From positions 496,001 through 560,000 of the forward strand of contig MU867076.1 in the NCBI GenBank assembly GCA_033725935.1: DNA of 64,000 nucleotides, read 5' to 3'. This document shows, piece by piece, positions 33,616-45,674 of the stretch. The notes beneath the pieces were generated by a model. That model did not search any database, was not told the origin of the DNA, and worked only from the letters and a program-made list of their open reading frames with translations. This DNA is from Cladorrhinum sp. PSN259 (lineage: Eukaryota > Ascomycota > Sordariomycetes > Sordariales > Podosporaceae). A program made the translations under genes and the position numbers. Each line of letters begins with the position of its first letter. Position 1 is the first letter of the stretch.

Positions 33616-34735
33616 TAAATAGGTTAGGAAACAGTATGAATTTGATTTTGTTAGTGGTGAAATGCTTAGCTGGAGTTGACAAAGGTAAATGTGGTTGGGT
33701 ATAGAAATGGAAGAAAGTCTACTTGATTTTTTAAGAACCACATGTAATCATATTTATAGAAAAATGAAAGTTACAAAAGCTGTAGGTAGTTCTGGATCCA
33801 AGTCTTGTCGGGCAGTGTGGAAGCATTCAAAAAATGGACTACCAGGGGTCGCCATAAATATACCATGTAAAAGAATTTTTGATCTAAAAATATTCACCAT
33901 TTCTTCTTAGCAACTGAGTTGCTCGACGCTTCCCCTGCAGAGGCCTCAGCCATGACTGGCGCGAGTGCTCCTGCGCAGGCTGTTCGACTCCCGATCAAGG
34001 ACGATGAGGTTATAACATGGTTGCTTGATAATTCGTTGTGTGCTTTCTCGTCGTTTTGATGATGGTTTGGCTCAGATTTGAGCATGGTTGAGTAGACAAG
34101 ATATTGTGTGAGAATTGGAAAGAGTTCAAGTTGATGCAGAGAAGTCCAGTTTATTTTAGAGTTGGCCATACCAAATAGCATATACAGTTATCTTCGAGCT
34201 CTTTCTAAACCGTAACTCCTCATGAGGCAGTTTAACTCAAACATTGCGAACACTAACAGACCTCTCGGGCTTACACGTAAAATAGTGGACTCCTCAACGA
34301 AGAAGCTTGTGTTCATGCACAATACCAATAAGAGAACGAAAATTGGTGGATCCACTGTCTATTATGATGGCCACGAAGCAGGAGGAAACCCCCAAGAAGA
34401 ACGTGACACAGTAAAATGCTGAAGAAATTTGCCAATGGGGGCGCTGTTGGAGATAGACCTGAAGATACAGAAAAAGGTTGGTGTTGCTGCAGGGAAGCAG
34501 CTGGTGCCACCTGGTCTCCACTTTCCTAGAAAGGTGGGCCTTGATGATTTTCTGCCCCACCCGATTCCCGTGCGCCAATCGAAAACGCACACCGCTTTCA
34601 TAGGGTTTTCAAGCCCTGCCAAAATTTTGGTCTGCGCTCCTCCAGCCGAGCGACCTCGAAATTGAGTGCATCTGCTTCACGAGACCGGTGATTCTTTCGA
34701 CGACAACCAGAGGGGCTTGATCCACAACCGACACA
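33616..34735. other. Intergenic, AT-rich, upstream of eL13
   Basis: The region contains the AT-rich trailer of the vWA-Vint gene and the promoter of the ribosomal protein gene. A minus-strand frame at 33894-34181 (95 codons) has no recognisable feature and is not called. Confidence 0.5.
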
Positions 34736-35747
34736 ATGGTGAGTTATATCCCGTACTGCTTCAATTGCGAAGTGCCATTTTACTGACAATTCATTTTCTT
34801 CGCAATGTAGGCGATCAAGCACAACCAGCAGATTCCCAACAACCGTGAGCAAAAACCCCACCCGAAATAGCAGCATCAGTAGCGACGACGATGAGGCCGA
34901 GGCCGCCATGTTGTGTTTTTGAGAGAACCCACGACGACTGACATAATTTTCGACATTCAGACTTCCGCAAGGATTGGCAGCGGCGCGTGCGGTGCCACTT
35001 CGACCAGGTTCGTGATATATAACAACACCACCACCGCGACGAGATGGGACAGAGGAGGTGAAGGAGAACAGCGATATGGGAACATTATTTTTTCTGACTT
35101 GTGGATTTGGATAATATAGCCCGGCAAGAAGGTCTCCCGCCGTCTTGCGCGCCGCTCGAAGGCTGCTGCGGTTGCTCCTCGCCCGGTCGACAAGCTCCGC
35201 CCCATTGTCCGGTGCCCGTGAGTACTTGACGAAACACCAGCGAAATTTTGGGAGCGGAGATGATGGCTAATCACGATGATAATGCAGTACCATCAAGTAC
35301 AACCGCCGGACTCGCCTCGGCCGCGGTTTCACCCTTGTTGAGCTCAAGGCTGCTGGCATTCCCAAGCTCCTTGCTCCCACCATCGGTATCTCCGTCGATG
35401 CTCGCCGCCAGAACCTCTCCGAGGAGAGCCTCGCCGCCAATGTCGAGCGCCTGAAGGCCTACAAGGCCCGCCTCATCGTCTTCCCCCGCAAGTCCAACAA
35501 GGTCAAGAAGGAGGACACCCCCAAGGACCAGCAGACCGCCGAGACCACCAAGAGCATTGCCGCCGCTTTCGGCATTGGTGCTCCTCTTGCCGCCGGCTTC
35601 ACCGAGATCGCCAAGTCCGACCTCCCCAAGAACGTCGACGGTGGTGCCTACAAGGCCCTCCGCAAGGCCAGATCCGACGCCCGCCTCGTCGGTGTCCGGG
35701 AGAAGCGCGCCAAGGACAAGGCCGAGGAGGAGAAGGCCAAGAAATAA
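34736..35747 (+). CDS. rpl13: 60S ribosomal protein eL13
   Basis: This is a structural component of the large cytosolic ribosomal subunit. Five exons: 34736-34738 (the ATG alone), 34811-34844, 34961-35007, 35120-35217 and 35288-35747, giving 213 residues. The joined N-terminus reads MAIKHNQQIPNNHFRKDWQR, the universal eL13 start. It continues with RVRCHFDQPGKK, RRLARRSKAA, KLRPIVRCPTIKYNRR and LGRGFTLVELKAAGI. The C-terminus is Lys/Glu-rich (KDKAEEEKAKK). All introns are GT-AG (72, 116, 112 and 70 bp). Introns packed into the 5' part, with the start codon on its own exon, are typical of fungal ribosomal protein genes. Codon use is strongly C-biased, as expected for very high expression. Confidence 0.96.
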
Positions 35748-37011
35748 GCGTCTGGTTTTCTCTCTTTTCGGGTTGTTTGGGTGGTGGAAGAAGGAAGGAT
35801 GGAGATTCCCTGCGGTGTTCATTTGGCTGGTTCTGGTCCTTGATTTTACTGCTTTTCTCCTGGTATAAAACCCAAATAAATCTAAAAGAAAGGGTTTTCT
35901 TCCTCGTGTAGCTGTTCCTACAATTTTTTTCAGGGCTGGGTTCATGGAAAGTTACACACATCATAGGGAGACACTATGCTAGAGCAAAATGGACAGGGAA
36001 CAAAAGAAAGCATGATTGATGGCCAAAACGACAGTCCACGATGTGTTTGATGATTGAGGATTGCGTTTGATATCTGGTTCAATTTTGCTCTTGCGCTGGG
36101 GATCTCTCACATGCTCACTGCACTAACCACCAGAAGACGTCAACTGCTAATATACCACACCGAGCATTGAACTTTTGCCAATGTTCGTCCAAGTATTTAG
36201 TATTTACATCACTTTTCAGTTCCTACTGAGATCTTCAATTCTTCAATTCTTCAACTCTCATCTTTTTAGCGTCCCCGTGAATAGCTTCATCTACGCTGAC
36301 GTCACCTCGTGTCCGAAGCTTCTACATGAACAAAGGTGCTGTTTGCTTCACAGTGACGGCAGTTATAAGCCAATGATCGGGGTGCAGGAGGGATACTTTG
36401 GTTGGGTCGGGTACAATAATGTCTTGTGAATCAGTGATTGTTTCCGATCGTGACTGACTATTGAGGTTTTTTTTTTTGGTTTTTTTTTTTTGGTTTTTTG
36501 TTTTGCCTTCTCCTTCAGGCGCGCCTGGTTGGGGTTCGTGAGATGAGGGTTGTAGATGTATAGCTCGTAGATGATGGATCTCTACATGACATTTATGGCA
36601 CGGTATTCTGTATTTGTCTCGAAGCATTAAAAGGGAGTAAAGTAAATAAACGACATTAACAACGGTGAATTTTAATTTTTCTTTAAACTTTTATATTTTA
36701 TATATAAAAAAATTTTTTTTTTTTTTTTTTTTTGGTGTATGGATGTGTTCTTTGCTTGCCAAACATGTTATAACGCACGCACAGGTGGTGTTTTTATCAA
36801 CTCTACAATTTTCTTTCGGGATCTTTCTTTACATGACCGAAATACTCTATATCTCGATGGTATTCAAGCTACGAACGAATTCTGCAAATCAACCTCAGGC
36901 TTGTTCACTATGGAAGCATCTAACTTTCATTTCGGAATTAAAGTTGTTTTAACTTTTCTACATGTACGCGAATTGTATCTATCTCTTTGCTCTGGCTCTA
37001 CATTCATAATT
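35748..37011. other. Intergenic between convergent genes
   Basis: This holds the 3' regions of eL13 and of the minus-strand ARM protein. It is AT-rich from 36600, with T tracts at 36467-36500 and 36711-36733. No gene is supported. Confidence 0.6.
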
Positions 37012-39229
37012 CTAAAGTGCTAAACCACCTGCACCTGCACCTGCACCTGCAGCCTGAGCCTGAGCATCCTCCTCACGATCCTTAACGACCAACTCCCCAC
37101 CTCTCTTCAATACCTCCTCGAACAATCTTTTCTTAGTCTCCGGCAACTCATCCCCGAACCGCTGCAACAGCGCCGCCACCAAAACCAACCCATTCTCCCT
37201 GTCCACTCTGTTATTATTGGCGAGCGGCGGCTGCGTCCTTTCCGGCGGGGTATTATCGGCCTGCTTGGGCTCCAACGAGAGCTCTTCCAAGGTTGTCTTG
37301 ACCAATTTGACGTCCTCCTCTTTTTCCTCATCACTCTTTTTCTTTTCCCCCTCCTCGTCATCATCATTGATCTCTTCTACCTTGTTTTCACCCAGTAGTC
37401 GTGTAACGAGCTCTTCCGAACCAGTAATGGCAGAAATGACAGATTTGAACACCTCCGCGTTTGATTCGACAACTTTCTTTGCTGTGTCGGCTCCGGCCGG
37501 TTCTTCAGAGCGGGACATCAACGCCAACACAAAGATGGCATCAGTCTTTATAGGTGCGAATTTGGGCTGAGCGATTAGCCGGGCGAAGGATGTGGAAATG
37601 ACCGAAATGTGTGAGTCGTAAAACCTTTCGAGAACGGGCGCATCTGAGTCTGAGGTAGCCCATTTCCAAGAGTCATCGAGGATGCGGATAGGAGGTGATG
37701 TTGGAGTGGTAGTGGGAGGAGGAGCATGTAGAGCACGGCAGATGGAGATTGTTGCCCGGGCTGATTCCATCTTTGTGGGTGATTCATCTGCTGATTCTGC
37801 TGTGTCGCTCAATAGAGACAATAAAGAAGGGCAAGGAGAATCGGGTGTGGGGGTGATGAGCAGAGAGATGTTGGATGGACAGTTAACGAGCAACAGGCGG
37901 GCTAAGGAAATAGCGGTGAATTGCAGTTGAGGTTGAGTAGTGGTTGTCGTCCAGATGCGAGGGAGGATAGTATCAGGGGAGGAGAGTAAAGCAGAACCCA
38001 GGAGAGGTTTGTTCTGGGCGGGAATGGCGAGGTTCTTGAGGAAGGACAGGGTGGCGTGGATTAATTGGAGGGGAGGGACGGTACCCGCTGGCTGAGGGGG
38101 AATCGAGCGGGTGAGAATAGAGGAGAGGGATGATTGGACCCTGGGAAGCAACGCGAGAGTGATTTCGTCTGAGCGGCTTAGGTTGCCCAGGGAGAGACAG
38201 GCTGCTGTTTGGAGGTGCGGGTATTGCGGGTATTCATCCAGCCAGGAGACGAGGGTTGCAGCTTGAGGAGAAGAAAGAGAGCAAGCGGTTGAGAAGGCTG
38301 GTTGGGCGGAAATGTCTGCAAAGATTGCGACAAAGGTTGTCCAGACCTGTTTGAGTTGGTCTGCTGTGTCTGGATCGGTGTCTGCTGTGTCGAAACGGGT
38401 GTATGATTGGAAGAATGCTTGTTGGAGGAGAGGGAGACCGTCATTTTGGAGGAATTGAGGTTGAAGGTCTTGATGGGTGAGGTATGCGAGAGCTGGAGAG
38501 CAGATTTCGAGGAAGGTGTCGAGATCTGCTTCGTAGGAGTTGCCGATGGCTAGTTTAAGGAGGAGGGTTGGGGTGTCTGGGCTGGCAAACTGGGGTTCGC
38601 TACTCTGGTTACTGAGCATCTCCAAGATGGTCATGACATGGCCAAGGTGAATGTTGGAGAGCCGTGGTCCAGACACAATGTCGATGAGCAGCTTGCTCAA
38701 GCCAGCCTCACAAACCTGAGCTTGCGCCTTCTCATAATCCACACAAGCATTCAGAGTTGCCGCAATGGCAAAAGGTACAAGTGCATCATCGGCCATGAAC
38801 TCCTTGACAGTGGTGCCAAGCTTGCCGGATTCGACAACACGGGCTCGGTTCTCATCTGTAATATTCATCAGCCCTCAGTCCACGTCGACGAGTAGACATT
38901 GGAAACCACTTACCACAGTCAGCACATGAATTGCCGATGAGACGGAGAGCCTGTCTATTCAGGGCGTGTTGAAGCCCCTCCTGAGCGGGAATGGAGGACA
39001 GGACAAAACCCAAGATGCCAGAGTCTCCGATTGGGAGTCTCCATGATGCTTCCCTGGCGGCATCAGCAAGCTTGCCGGCAACGGCAGCCAAGCCATCTGC
39101 ATCCTCATTCTTGAGGCCTTCAAAGATGTCCTTCAACTGTTGAGTCCTTGTTGACTTCTCATCTTCATTTTCAGCGGCAGATTGGCTACCTTGAAGGATA
39201 GCTTCGACTTGTTTCTGGATTGTCGCCAT
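37012..39229 (-). CDS. SmgGDS (RAP1GDS1)-like armadillo-repeat protein
   Basis: SmgGDS proteins bind small GTPases with C-terminal polybasic tails and act as chaperones or exchange factors. Exons 39229-38914 and 38855-37012 (58-bp intron) give 719 residues. The splice joins ALRLIGNSCADC to DENRARVVE, restoring the hallmark ARM segment of SmgGDS. The N-terminus has a short acidic helix (EDEKSTRTQQLKDIFEGLKN). Successive helical repeats cover about 60-600 (AIAATLNACVDYEKAQAQV, LQTAACLSLGNLSRSDE, TLSFLKNLAIPAQNK). An acidic insert (DDDEEGEKKKSDEEKEED) precedes the last helices, and the C-terminus is an Ala/Gly repeat encoded by CTGCAC-type repeats at 37020-37050. The fungal partner GTPase cannot be read from sequence. 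Confidence 0.85.
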
Positions 39230-39668
39230 TTTGGTTGTTTGGCTGTGGTTTATTTAAATCGGCACGGTGCCGGTGTCCGATTCCGATGTTCCCCCGCCTT
39301 GGTCAATTTGAATCGGTCCAAGTCCGGTCCGGGATGCTGCCGAGTCACGGAATGATATTTGGCAAGAAAAGCGCGTTTCAAATTGCGAGCAAAGTAGTAC
39401 AGAATGAAATTCGGAATTTATCAGTGATCAAGCAACTATGCACCGCTCAAAGTCTGACTTCAGAGCGGTGTCGTCGTGGCATGTTTGCCTGACTTGGTTG
39501 ATGGTCCGTGCGTCAGGAACAGCTGGAGAAAAGGGGAGACAACTTCAACATGGGATGAACATCCGTTAACCAGAAACAGGTTAACATGACACATTTAGTT
39601 TTATCATATACACAAACAACCCAAAATTTCTACATTATACATGGTACACGGGTGATCTCTTCCTTTCC
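39230..39668. other. Intergenic between two minus-strand genes
   Basis: The short promoter of the ARM protein gene and the trailer of the mL50 gene. Nothing else is seen. Confidence 0.6.
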
Positions 39669-40841
39669 TTATACTTTCCCCTCAACCCACTTCTTCTCAA
39701 CCGACTTTCCATAACCACCGGTGCCGGTGAGAGGGAGGCCATGTTCCTCGAGCTCCCGTGCGATAATCTTCCATCTGCCCACCATCTTCTCCTTGTCGAT
39801 AGGTGTAACTCTTCTTGGGAAGACCTTGACGTTGGGCAATTCGCTGAAGAGAGCCTTCTGCTCAACCAACTCGGCGAGCTTGGCGGGCTTGGGTGGTGTC
39901 ATGACAGCCTTTACAAGGCCGTCGATATTGGTGATGGCTACAAGCTTGCCGTCGGGGATCATGTGTCCAGTTAATCTGTGGATGCGCTTGGCGGCCTTTT
40001 CCCAGTATTAGCCTCCAGTGATCAGTTACCTAGCTTTAGATCTCCCAGTGGCACTTACAAAGAATTTGACAATTGGATCCCTCAACTCGATCTTCTTCCA
40101 CTCCTTACCCCAGCTCTCCACCAAGCTTGAAGCCTCCTCCGCGGTAGCTCCCAAACCCTCACCCTTGTGGCCCTTCCTCCAGATGGACCAAACCTGCTCT
40201 GAATCCTTGAGCGCCGCACCACCATCTGGCCCAGCAACAATCTCAGCACCAACCAACTCCTGCAGCTTCGATGGCACACTCAATGAGCCAAGCAGGGTGT
40301 TTCTGAGCTTCTTAGCCTTGTTGGTCGTGTGTGCCTTGAGCGCCAATGCCTCAACTACCGCCCGGCGCGCAACAAATTCCAACAATACTGGGTCGGTGAC
40401 CTTCTCTGTTGGCCCAAAGCCAACATACTTCTTTGATGAACCCCAGTGGCCCGGATCCTCCCACCAGTTTGCAAGGCTGGGAACTTCGATCAGTTCGTCC
40501 ACAGACTCGGCGGGCTTGTAGGACACATCCTGCACATCCTCAGGTGGGATAGCCTCGACAATCTCTCCGGGGTAGACGAGGTCGGTCTCGATAACGGGGG
40601 CTTCGGCTTCGGCTTCGTATTCGACAACTTCTTCAACTTCTGAGGCACGGGCAACCCGGGTGGTAGAAAAGCATCGTGGTTGCTGTGCCCTCCAGAGGGG
40701 TCTGCTAGCGGTGCATGCGATGTGGTGTTGACTGGAGGAGGGGTTCGAGATAACGCCAGCAGATGTGCGGACTGGGGGGGATAGGGAAGTCGAGCAAATG
40801 CCAGTGGAGGCTACGCTCCGTATCCTCTGAAAACGGCGCAT
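39669..40841 (-). CDS. Mitochondrial large-subunit ribosomal protein mL50
   Basis: This is a component of the mitoribosomal large subunit (family PF10501). Exons 40841-40059 and 39995-39669 (63-bp intron, branch GCTAATAC) give 369 residues. The basic N-terminus (MRRFQRIRSVASTG, WRAQQPRCFSTTRVA) is a typical presequence, with the cleavage region near residue 45. The core has the family segment KKYVGFGPTEKVTDPVLLEF followed by ARRAVVEALAL. Exon 2 continues AAKRIHRLTGHMIPDGKLV and ends GGYGKSVEKKWVEGKV. The frame extends about 28 codons upstream without an ATG; the ATG at 40841 starts the presequence. The gene faces the COX14-like gene across a 577-bp promoter, so two mitochondrial genes are divergently paired. 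Confidence 0.88.
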
Positions 40842-41418
40842 GTTTAGGAGGAAATGGTGTGTTGTGGTGGCACAATTGGCCGGGCTCTCGAACCGCAAAA
40901 AAAGTGGACAAACACACTCACTCAATCACTACACAAGCCAGCCGTCGTCTCCAGCAATTTGAGAACCTTGAAGCGAGCTCCGGCCAAAATTTCCATCCAG
41001 CACGGACGAAATGCCAAGAAACATGTGGGTCCATCAACAATCCTTGGATTGGGGGGATCGATATTTGGAGGGGTGAGCTTCCCCCTCACCAGCCACATTA
41101 ATCGGTTCATTGCGGGGCTGACAACGTGGCTTACGTGCGGTTTCCTCAAGCTTAGCTCCCCCCAGCCAGTTACCTCAATTCAAAAAAAGTCTCTGCTTGG
41201 CGCATCATTGGATGATCTGAGGTTGACGATTTGAGTGAGGAAGAAAACCGGGGAAAAAAGCTCGGAAGCTTCCCAACCATTTACACCGGGTTCGTTCACC
41301 CACCACCAGCAACCGGAACTACAACCACCACCTAATAATTTGCAGCCGCTTCTTCTTGCTGTCAATAATAATCGTTCCACACCTCTGCCCAGATTATCAC
41401 CAACCAGATACAGTTGCA
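40842..41418. promoter_or_regulatory. Shared divergent promoter of mL50 and the COX14-like gene
   Basis: This 577-bp region separates the start codons of two nuclear genes for mitochondrial proteins. No canonical TATA box stands out on either side, as is common for housekeeping genes. Co-regulation is an inference from the arrangement only. Confidence 0.5.
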
Positions 41419-42575
41419 ATGGCAAAACCAATAGCCCCGCGCAGCGTATCCGACGCAACGCGCTTCACAGCTACTACCCCCCATGCGAGCTCAAAGACAG
41501 CAGCAGCAAAGCTGCAACCCATACGGAAACCTGCTTCCCCGGCTGCCTCAGCAGCAGCTGCAGGTGCTGCTGGCGGGAGGGCGCCCTCTTCCATTACTCC
41601 CGGCATGATCGAAACTCCCGAACAAAAAGTAGCCCGTCTCCGAGCAGCCCACCAGAAAGCGAAGCTCGCACAGGTTTCCAAGCTCGACCAGGCCGTTGAT
41701 CTTGGTAGGAAAGCATTCGATAAGGCGCACAGGTTTACCGTCATCAGTCTTGTGGGATTTACTGGTACGTACTCTCTCCCGTTCCCCCCCTACTACCTCA
41801 AATCTACTCAATATCTCCTCCTCCTCCCACCTACATATATTCCATTAACCTGTTGTCTCTGTTTCTCACACTAAATTACAATGATTATGCAGCAATCGCC
41901 GGCCTCATAACAGTTTACACGGCAGTAGACATGATGACCTACAACAAGAAGCGCAAAGCAGAGTGGGTCGAAGCCCAGCTCAAGCTCGAAGCCGACTCCC
42001 TCGAGGCCGCACGCATTGCCTACATGACCGGCAAAGCCACCGACGAACAGATTTCTCTGGTGGAAGAACAACTCGAGAAGGAACGCAGGGCCGGCATTAA
42101 TTCCTCGACCACTTTCTTCGAAAAGATTCCCTCAGTTTTATCTCCTGCCAGTGAACAAACACGAAACCCATCGATTACTGAAAGTGTGTCGTGGCCTGCA
42201 CCTGCAGCACAAAAGGAGGAAATATCCCAAGAAGGGGAGAAGAAGTCAGGAGGCAGCGGTGGTGTATGGGCTTGGTTAACCTCGAACCTGAAGAAAGAGG
42301 AGGAAGGGGATTCAGCGCCTAGCGAGAGGAGATTGGGGTACGAATCGCTGTCTGAAGAGGACGACGGGGCCGGCGTGAGGGACAGTGATCTTGTGCGGGC
42401 GGTAGAAGAGAAGAAGGCATATCTCAGGGAGAAGGCCAAGCTAGCCTTTGAGAAAGAGAAGGAGAATGAGAGGAAGGGTGGGCCACTGGATCAGATCGGG
42501 CTGGAGAAGGTTGAGGGTGGTGTGCAAGTTCAGGTTGAGGAGGTGAAGCCAAAGAAGAAGGGGTGGTTGTGGTAA
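41419..42575 (+). CDS. COX14-like mitochondrial inner-membrane protein (cytochrome oxidase assembly family)
   Basis: Fungal proteins with this region are placed in the COX14 family (PF14880), small inner-membrane factors for cytochrome c oxidase assembly. Exons 41419-41764 and 41893-42575 (128-bp intron) give 342 residues. After an Ala-rich, presequence-like start, residues 63-100 (TPEQKVARLRAAHQKAKLAQ and VDLGRKAFDKAHRF) lead into one transmembrane helix (TVISLVGFT-AIAGLITVYTAVD), with the intron inside it. MMTYNKKRKAEWVEAQ follows. The remaining 200 residues are a charged, partly disordered extension (SGGVWAWLTSNL; Glu/Lys-rich helix; final KKKGWLW) much longer than yeast Cox14, so the role may be broader. 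Confidence 0.82.
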
Positions 42576-43123
42576 TGCAACAATATGTGTGGGGAGGTGG
42601 ATTGCGGGATGATGAAATGGTTGGATCGACCGGCTGTCAATGGCCATGCCGTCAATGACCATGCCGAGATTTTGGATGTTCAAGTCGGCATTGATTCAAG
42701 TTGCCTGAAGTTATGCTAAGTGAGGATGTGAGGATTAAGAACCAACTGGAAAGGGATCAATGGCTCCTTGATAGACCCGGGCGAAGAAGGAAAGCGACGA
42801 AAAGCACTGTATCATAACTTGTAGAAATGGAAAAAAGGTAAACGTGCATAAACTCGGCAAAGGGGGTGCAGGAAAGGGTGTTCTGTCACAGAACTTTTGT
42901 GTATATAGATGTCTGGGAGAGGGGGGAATTATTATCATTATATTCATAACAATATCTCGTATCAAAGCATTATATTCATTCATACGGATTTCGTTAGGTT
43001 CTGATATCCAGAAAGCGACAAACCCAATCATGAAAGGAGTATATGTACTGTTTTGTGTACAGAAGACGATATGCTGGGATGTGGTGAAATTATTCTATAT
43101 ACACTTTTTTTTTCTTCTTTGTT
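42576..43123. other. Intergenic, trailer of the COX14-like gene
   Basis: No gene is seen. A 15-bp near-perfect duplication (TCAATGGCCATGCCG / TCAATGACCATGCCG) lies at about 42636-42665. Confidence 0.55.
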
Positions 43124-43350
43124 CTTCTTCTTTTTTCTTCTTCTTTTTTCTTCTTCTTTTTTCTTCTTCTTTTTTCTTCTTCTTTTTTCTTCTTCTTTTT
43201 TCTTCTTCTTTTTTCTTCTTCTTTTTTCTNNNNNNNNNNNNNNNNNNNNNNNNNNNNNNNNNNNNNNNNNNNNNNNNNNNNNNNNNNNNNNNNNNNNNNN
43301 NNNNNNNNNNNNNNNNNNNNNNNNNNNNTTCTTCTTCTTTTTTCTTCTTC
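43124..43350 (+). repeat. 13-bp pyrimidine satellite interrupted by an assembly gap
   Basis: About eight tandem units of CTTCTTCTTTTTT run up to 43229. A stretch of 99 N covers 43230-43328, and the same unit resumes to about 43350. The true array length is unknown because the assembly broke inside it. The apparent Phe/Ser/Leu reading frames here are artefacts of the repeat. Confidence 0.95.
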
Positions 43351-44572
43351 CGTGTATTGGATAGTATGTGAATACTCGATTTTCATACTGAAGGTTATTT
43401 GGCTATGTAGCTAGACTAATTAAGATGCATGCAATGATGATGATAAATGATTTATGATTTATGATAATCTCCAATTGGAATGTGTCCAGCTCGGTTTTGT
43501 GTAACATACCTAACATACATGCAGACATGCAAACACTTAGATAGCCTATATATATATATATATATATATATTGATATACCTAAATATTAATATACCTAAA
43601 TATCTGAACGTCAGATCATTATATCATCATTCTAGTTATTCAGCTCACTCACCCTCTGCATAACATCAAGTTTCTTGGATTCAAAATCTTTTTTTAACAT
43701 CGTTTAAAGAAACTCCCTTCCATAATCGCCTTTTGCCTTACCTTTCAAACTTGTGTATAAAAATAATACCGAGATTTATTTTACTTGATTCCATTATTAT
43801 AAAGTTCGTCTTTGAGAATAAATAAACATTATGATTCTAGATAAGCCATACCAGGTTATGCCCATTTTGTTTTTTGTATGTATGTATTTAGTTTCAACAT
43901 TCGTCAAGCGCATGTTCAAAAGATCACAGTTTGTTTTAAAAGCAACACTTTTGATGATAAAAAGATATACTTCATTTTCCGCTGATATTCATTTATCAAC
44001 TAAAAGTACCAACTAAAAATAAACCTGGAATAATACGATCCAGTAAAGTTACGCTTGCTTTCCTCCTCCCCTTGATATAAAACCCCCCCTTTCCTACCCT
44101 AAAGAATGCGCTTTCCGTCCCTACCTTGCTTAGTACCCTGGCTTTCCATGCCTGCTGCTATGCTTCTGCTTCCTATTTCCCCTCCGTTTCTCAAAAAGGA
44201 AAATTCGCTCCCAAACTCCAATGAGGAAAAAAGACGGATAAAACTCCAACAAAACCGAAATATAAGCACTTTGCTGAATCTTTTCCTTCCCACGAAAAAA
44301 AAAAGACTGGTATAAAACGAATGGCTAGCTTCAAGACAAAGCAAAGCACAAATGCAAAAGTCATGTATACCTGACCCTGGCCCCTTTCCCACCCTGGATG
44401 AGAAACATCAACCCAACCTAATTATTCCCGCCAGTTAATAAGCAACTCCCAAACCAAGGACTTCTTTCTGAATTAAATCCAAAGGTTGGGTCTGTCTCAT
44501 CTTGGCTGTCTTGTTCAAAACCCTTTGCTGCGCGCTCTCCACAGCACTCCTCTTAACCCCATGCTCATCCTC
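43351..44572. other. AT-rich DNA beside the gap, no gene
   Basis: The first 700 bp are visibly AT-rich and TpA-rich, with a (TA)12 run at 43547-43570, in contrast to the flanking genes. There is no credible long reading frame. From about 44050 composition returns to normal and probably represents the trailer of the minus-strand gene at 44573. Confidence 0.6.
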
Positions 44573-45674
44573 CTAAGAAATAACTATATGATTAAAATGC
44601 CCCGGAACCTTCATCCGGCACTTTTCGCAGTCAGACCTGAACCCTATGCTAAACGACCGCTTCATCCCTGGCTGGAGCGTCGTCCACGAGTTGACAGTGT
44701 GTCTCGACCTAGTATGTCCCCTTTTGGGTGATGGCGTTCCCGGACCCGGAGACTCAACGTCCATGGCATTGCCATGTGGTGAGTCCGCAACTGGCGTCAC
44801 TTCCCTGTGGGGAATACCGGCAATCAATGGATGTTGGTGAGTTAGATGGCTCAAATGACCACCTGGAGAATGCTGCGATGTTGGATCCATCATCAAATGC
44901 GGGTTTTCCATGCCTTCCTCCCCACCGTTTTCACTAATTGGCGATGGGAGCCTCCTGTTCTGCACCATATTCCAGTCAACCAAGGATTGCGGGTTCGGAT
45001 GGACGTTCTCGTGAACTGTCATATCTGCCATTCCGTTATTGCAGAAAGCCATTGCCGTTGGCTCCTCCGGTGTCGTCGCAAGAGGGATATGCGGCGCCTC
45101 GTTCCAGTTGCTGCCTCGGAGCTGCGCTGCAAAGGTGCAGTGTATCGGTGTAGGTATGCGCCCGGCCACACTGGCGACAGGCTCATTCTGAAATCTCCCT
45201 GGAGAAAGATAGGCGTGATTACTGCTGTGTGCTGCCTCTGAGGTGTCCATCATGTCCATGTCGCAATCGACCATCATATCAGCCGACGCATCCTCGGTAA
45301 TAAGTTCTGGTTCGTCGGCCCATCCACAATGTTCGACTACCACCGCTTCCGTATCTGATCCTGGAGTGATTGTTCGTGGTTGGCTGGGCATTGGGAATGA
45401 GGAGGCTTGCGCAGAAAGTCTTGGTGGCTCGGCCCATCGCTTTGAGTTCGGAGACGTTCTAAGTGGGAGTGACTGGATGCGCTTCTATACTACTGTCAGC
45501 AACCTTGCGCCGGGTACGTAAGAAAGCTTTGGACGAAAGAGAAGTTCAAAAAGAAAAAGAAGGACGTACGCTTCTGTGTTCGGTGAAGCCCAAGGTGCCT
45601 CCAGGCGATATGTCGGCAAACTCCTCTTCTCTGCCTCTTTTGCGCTGGGGCGCCGACCAAGTTGTTGACATCAT
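44573..45674 (-). CDS. Conserved fungal protein of unknown function with C-terminal CxxC motif
   Basis: Two exons, 45674-45570 and 45484-44573 (85-bp intron), join in phase 0 and give 338 residues. Exon 1 encodes TTWSAPQRKRGREEEFADIS and GGTLGFTEHRS. Exon 2 begins KRIQSLPLRTSPNSKRWAEP. These two blocks read as one conserved N-terminal region, which supports the splice. The middle is acidic and Met/His/Pro-rich (MMVDCDMDMMDT, SPGPGTPSPKRGHTRSRH). The C-terminus RSFSIGFRSDCEKCRMKVPG is compact and ends in HFNHIVIS; the Cys-x2-Cys may bind metal or pair with His. The start codon is doubled (ATGATG). Basic motifs and SP/TP sites suggest a nuclear, phosphorylated protein, which is inference. I cannot name the family. 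Confidence 0.78.

Noticed and set aside
32914..33741. 275-codon antisense frame over the Vint domain
   Set aside because: Ser/Pro/His-rich shadow of a G-rich coding strand, with no recognisable motif.
33961..34020. tRNA-like B-box (GTTCGACTCC) on the plus strand
   Set aside because: The flanking bases do not form a T-arm or acceptor stem.
35008..35119. Possible C/D snoRNA in eL13 intron 3 (GTGATAT ... CTGA)
   Set aside because: The C box is imperfect, no terminal stem is seen, and the CTGAC is better explained as the intron branch site.
43053..43386. Phe/Ser/Leu- and Lys/Glu-rich frames across the gap
   Set aside because: They are produced by the 13-bp satellite and bridged by N.
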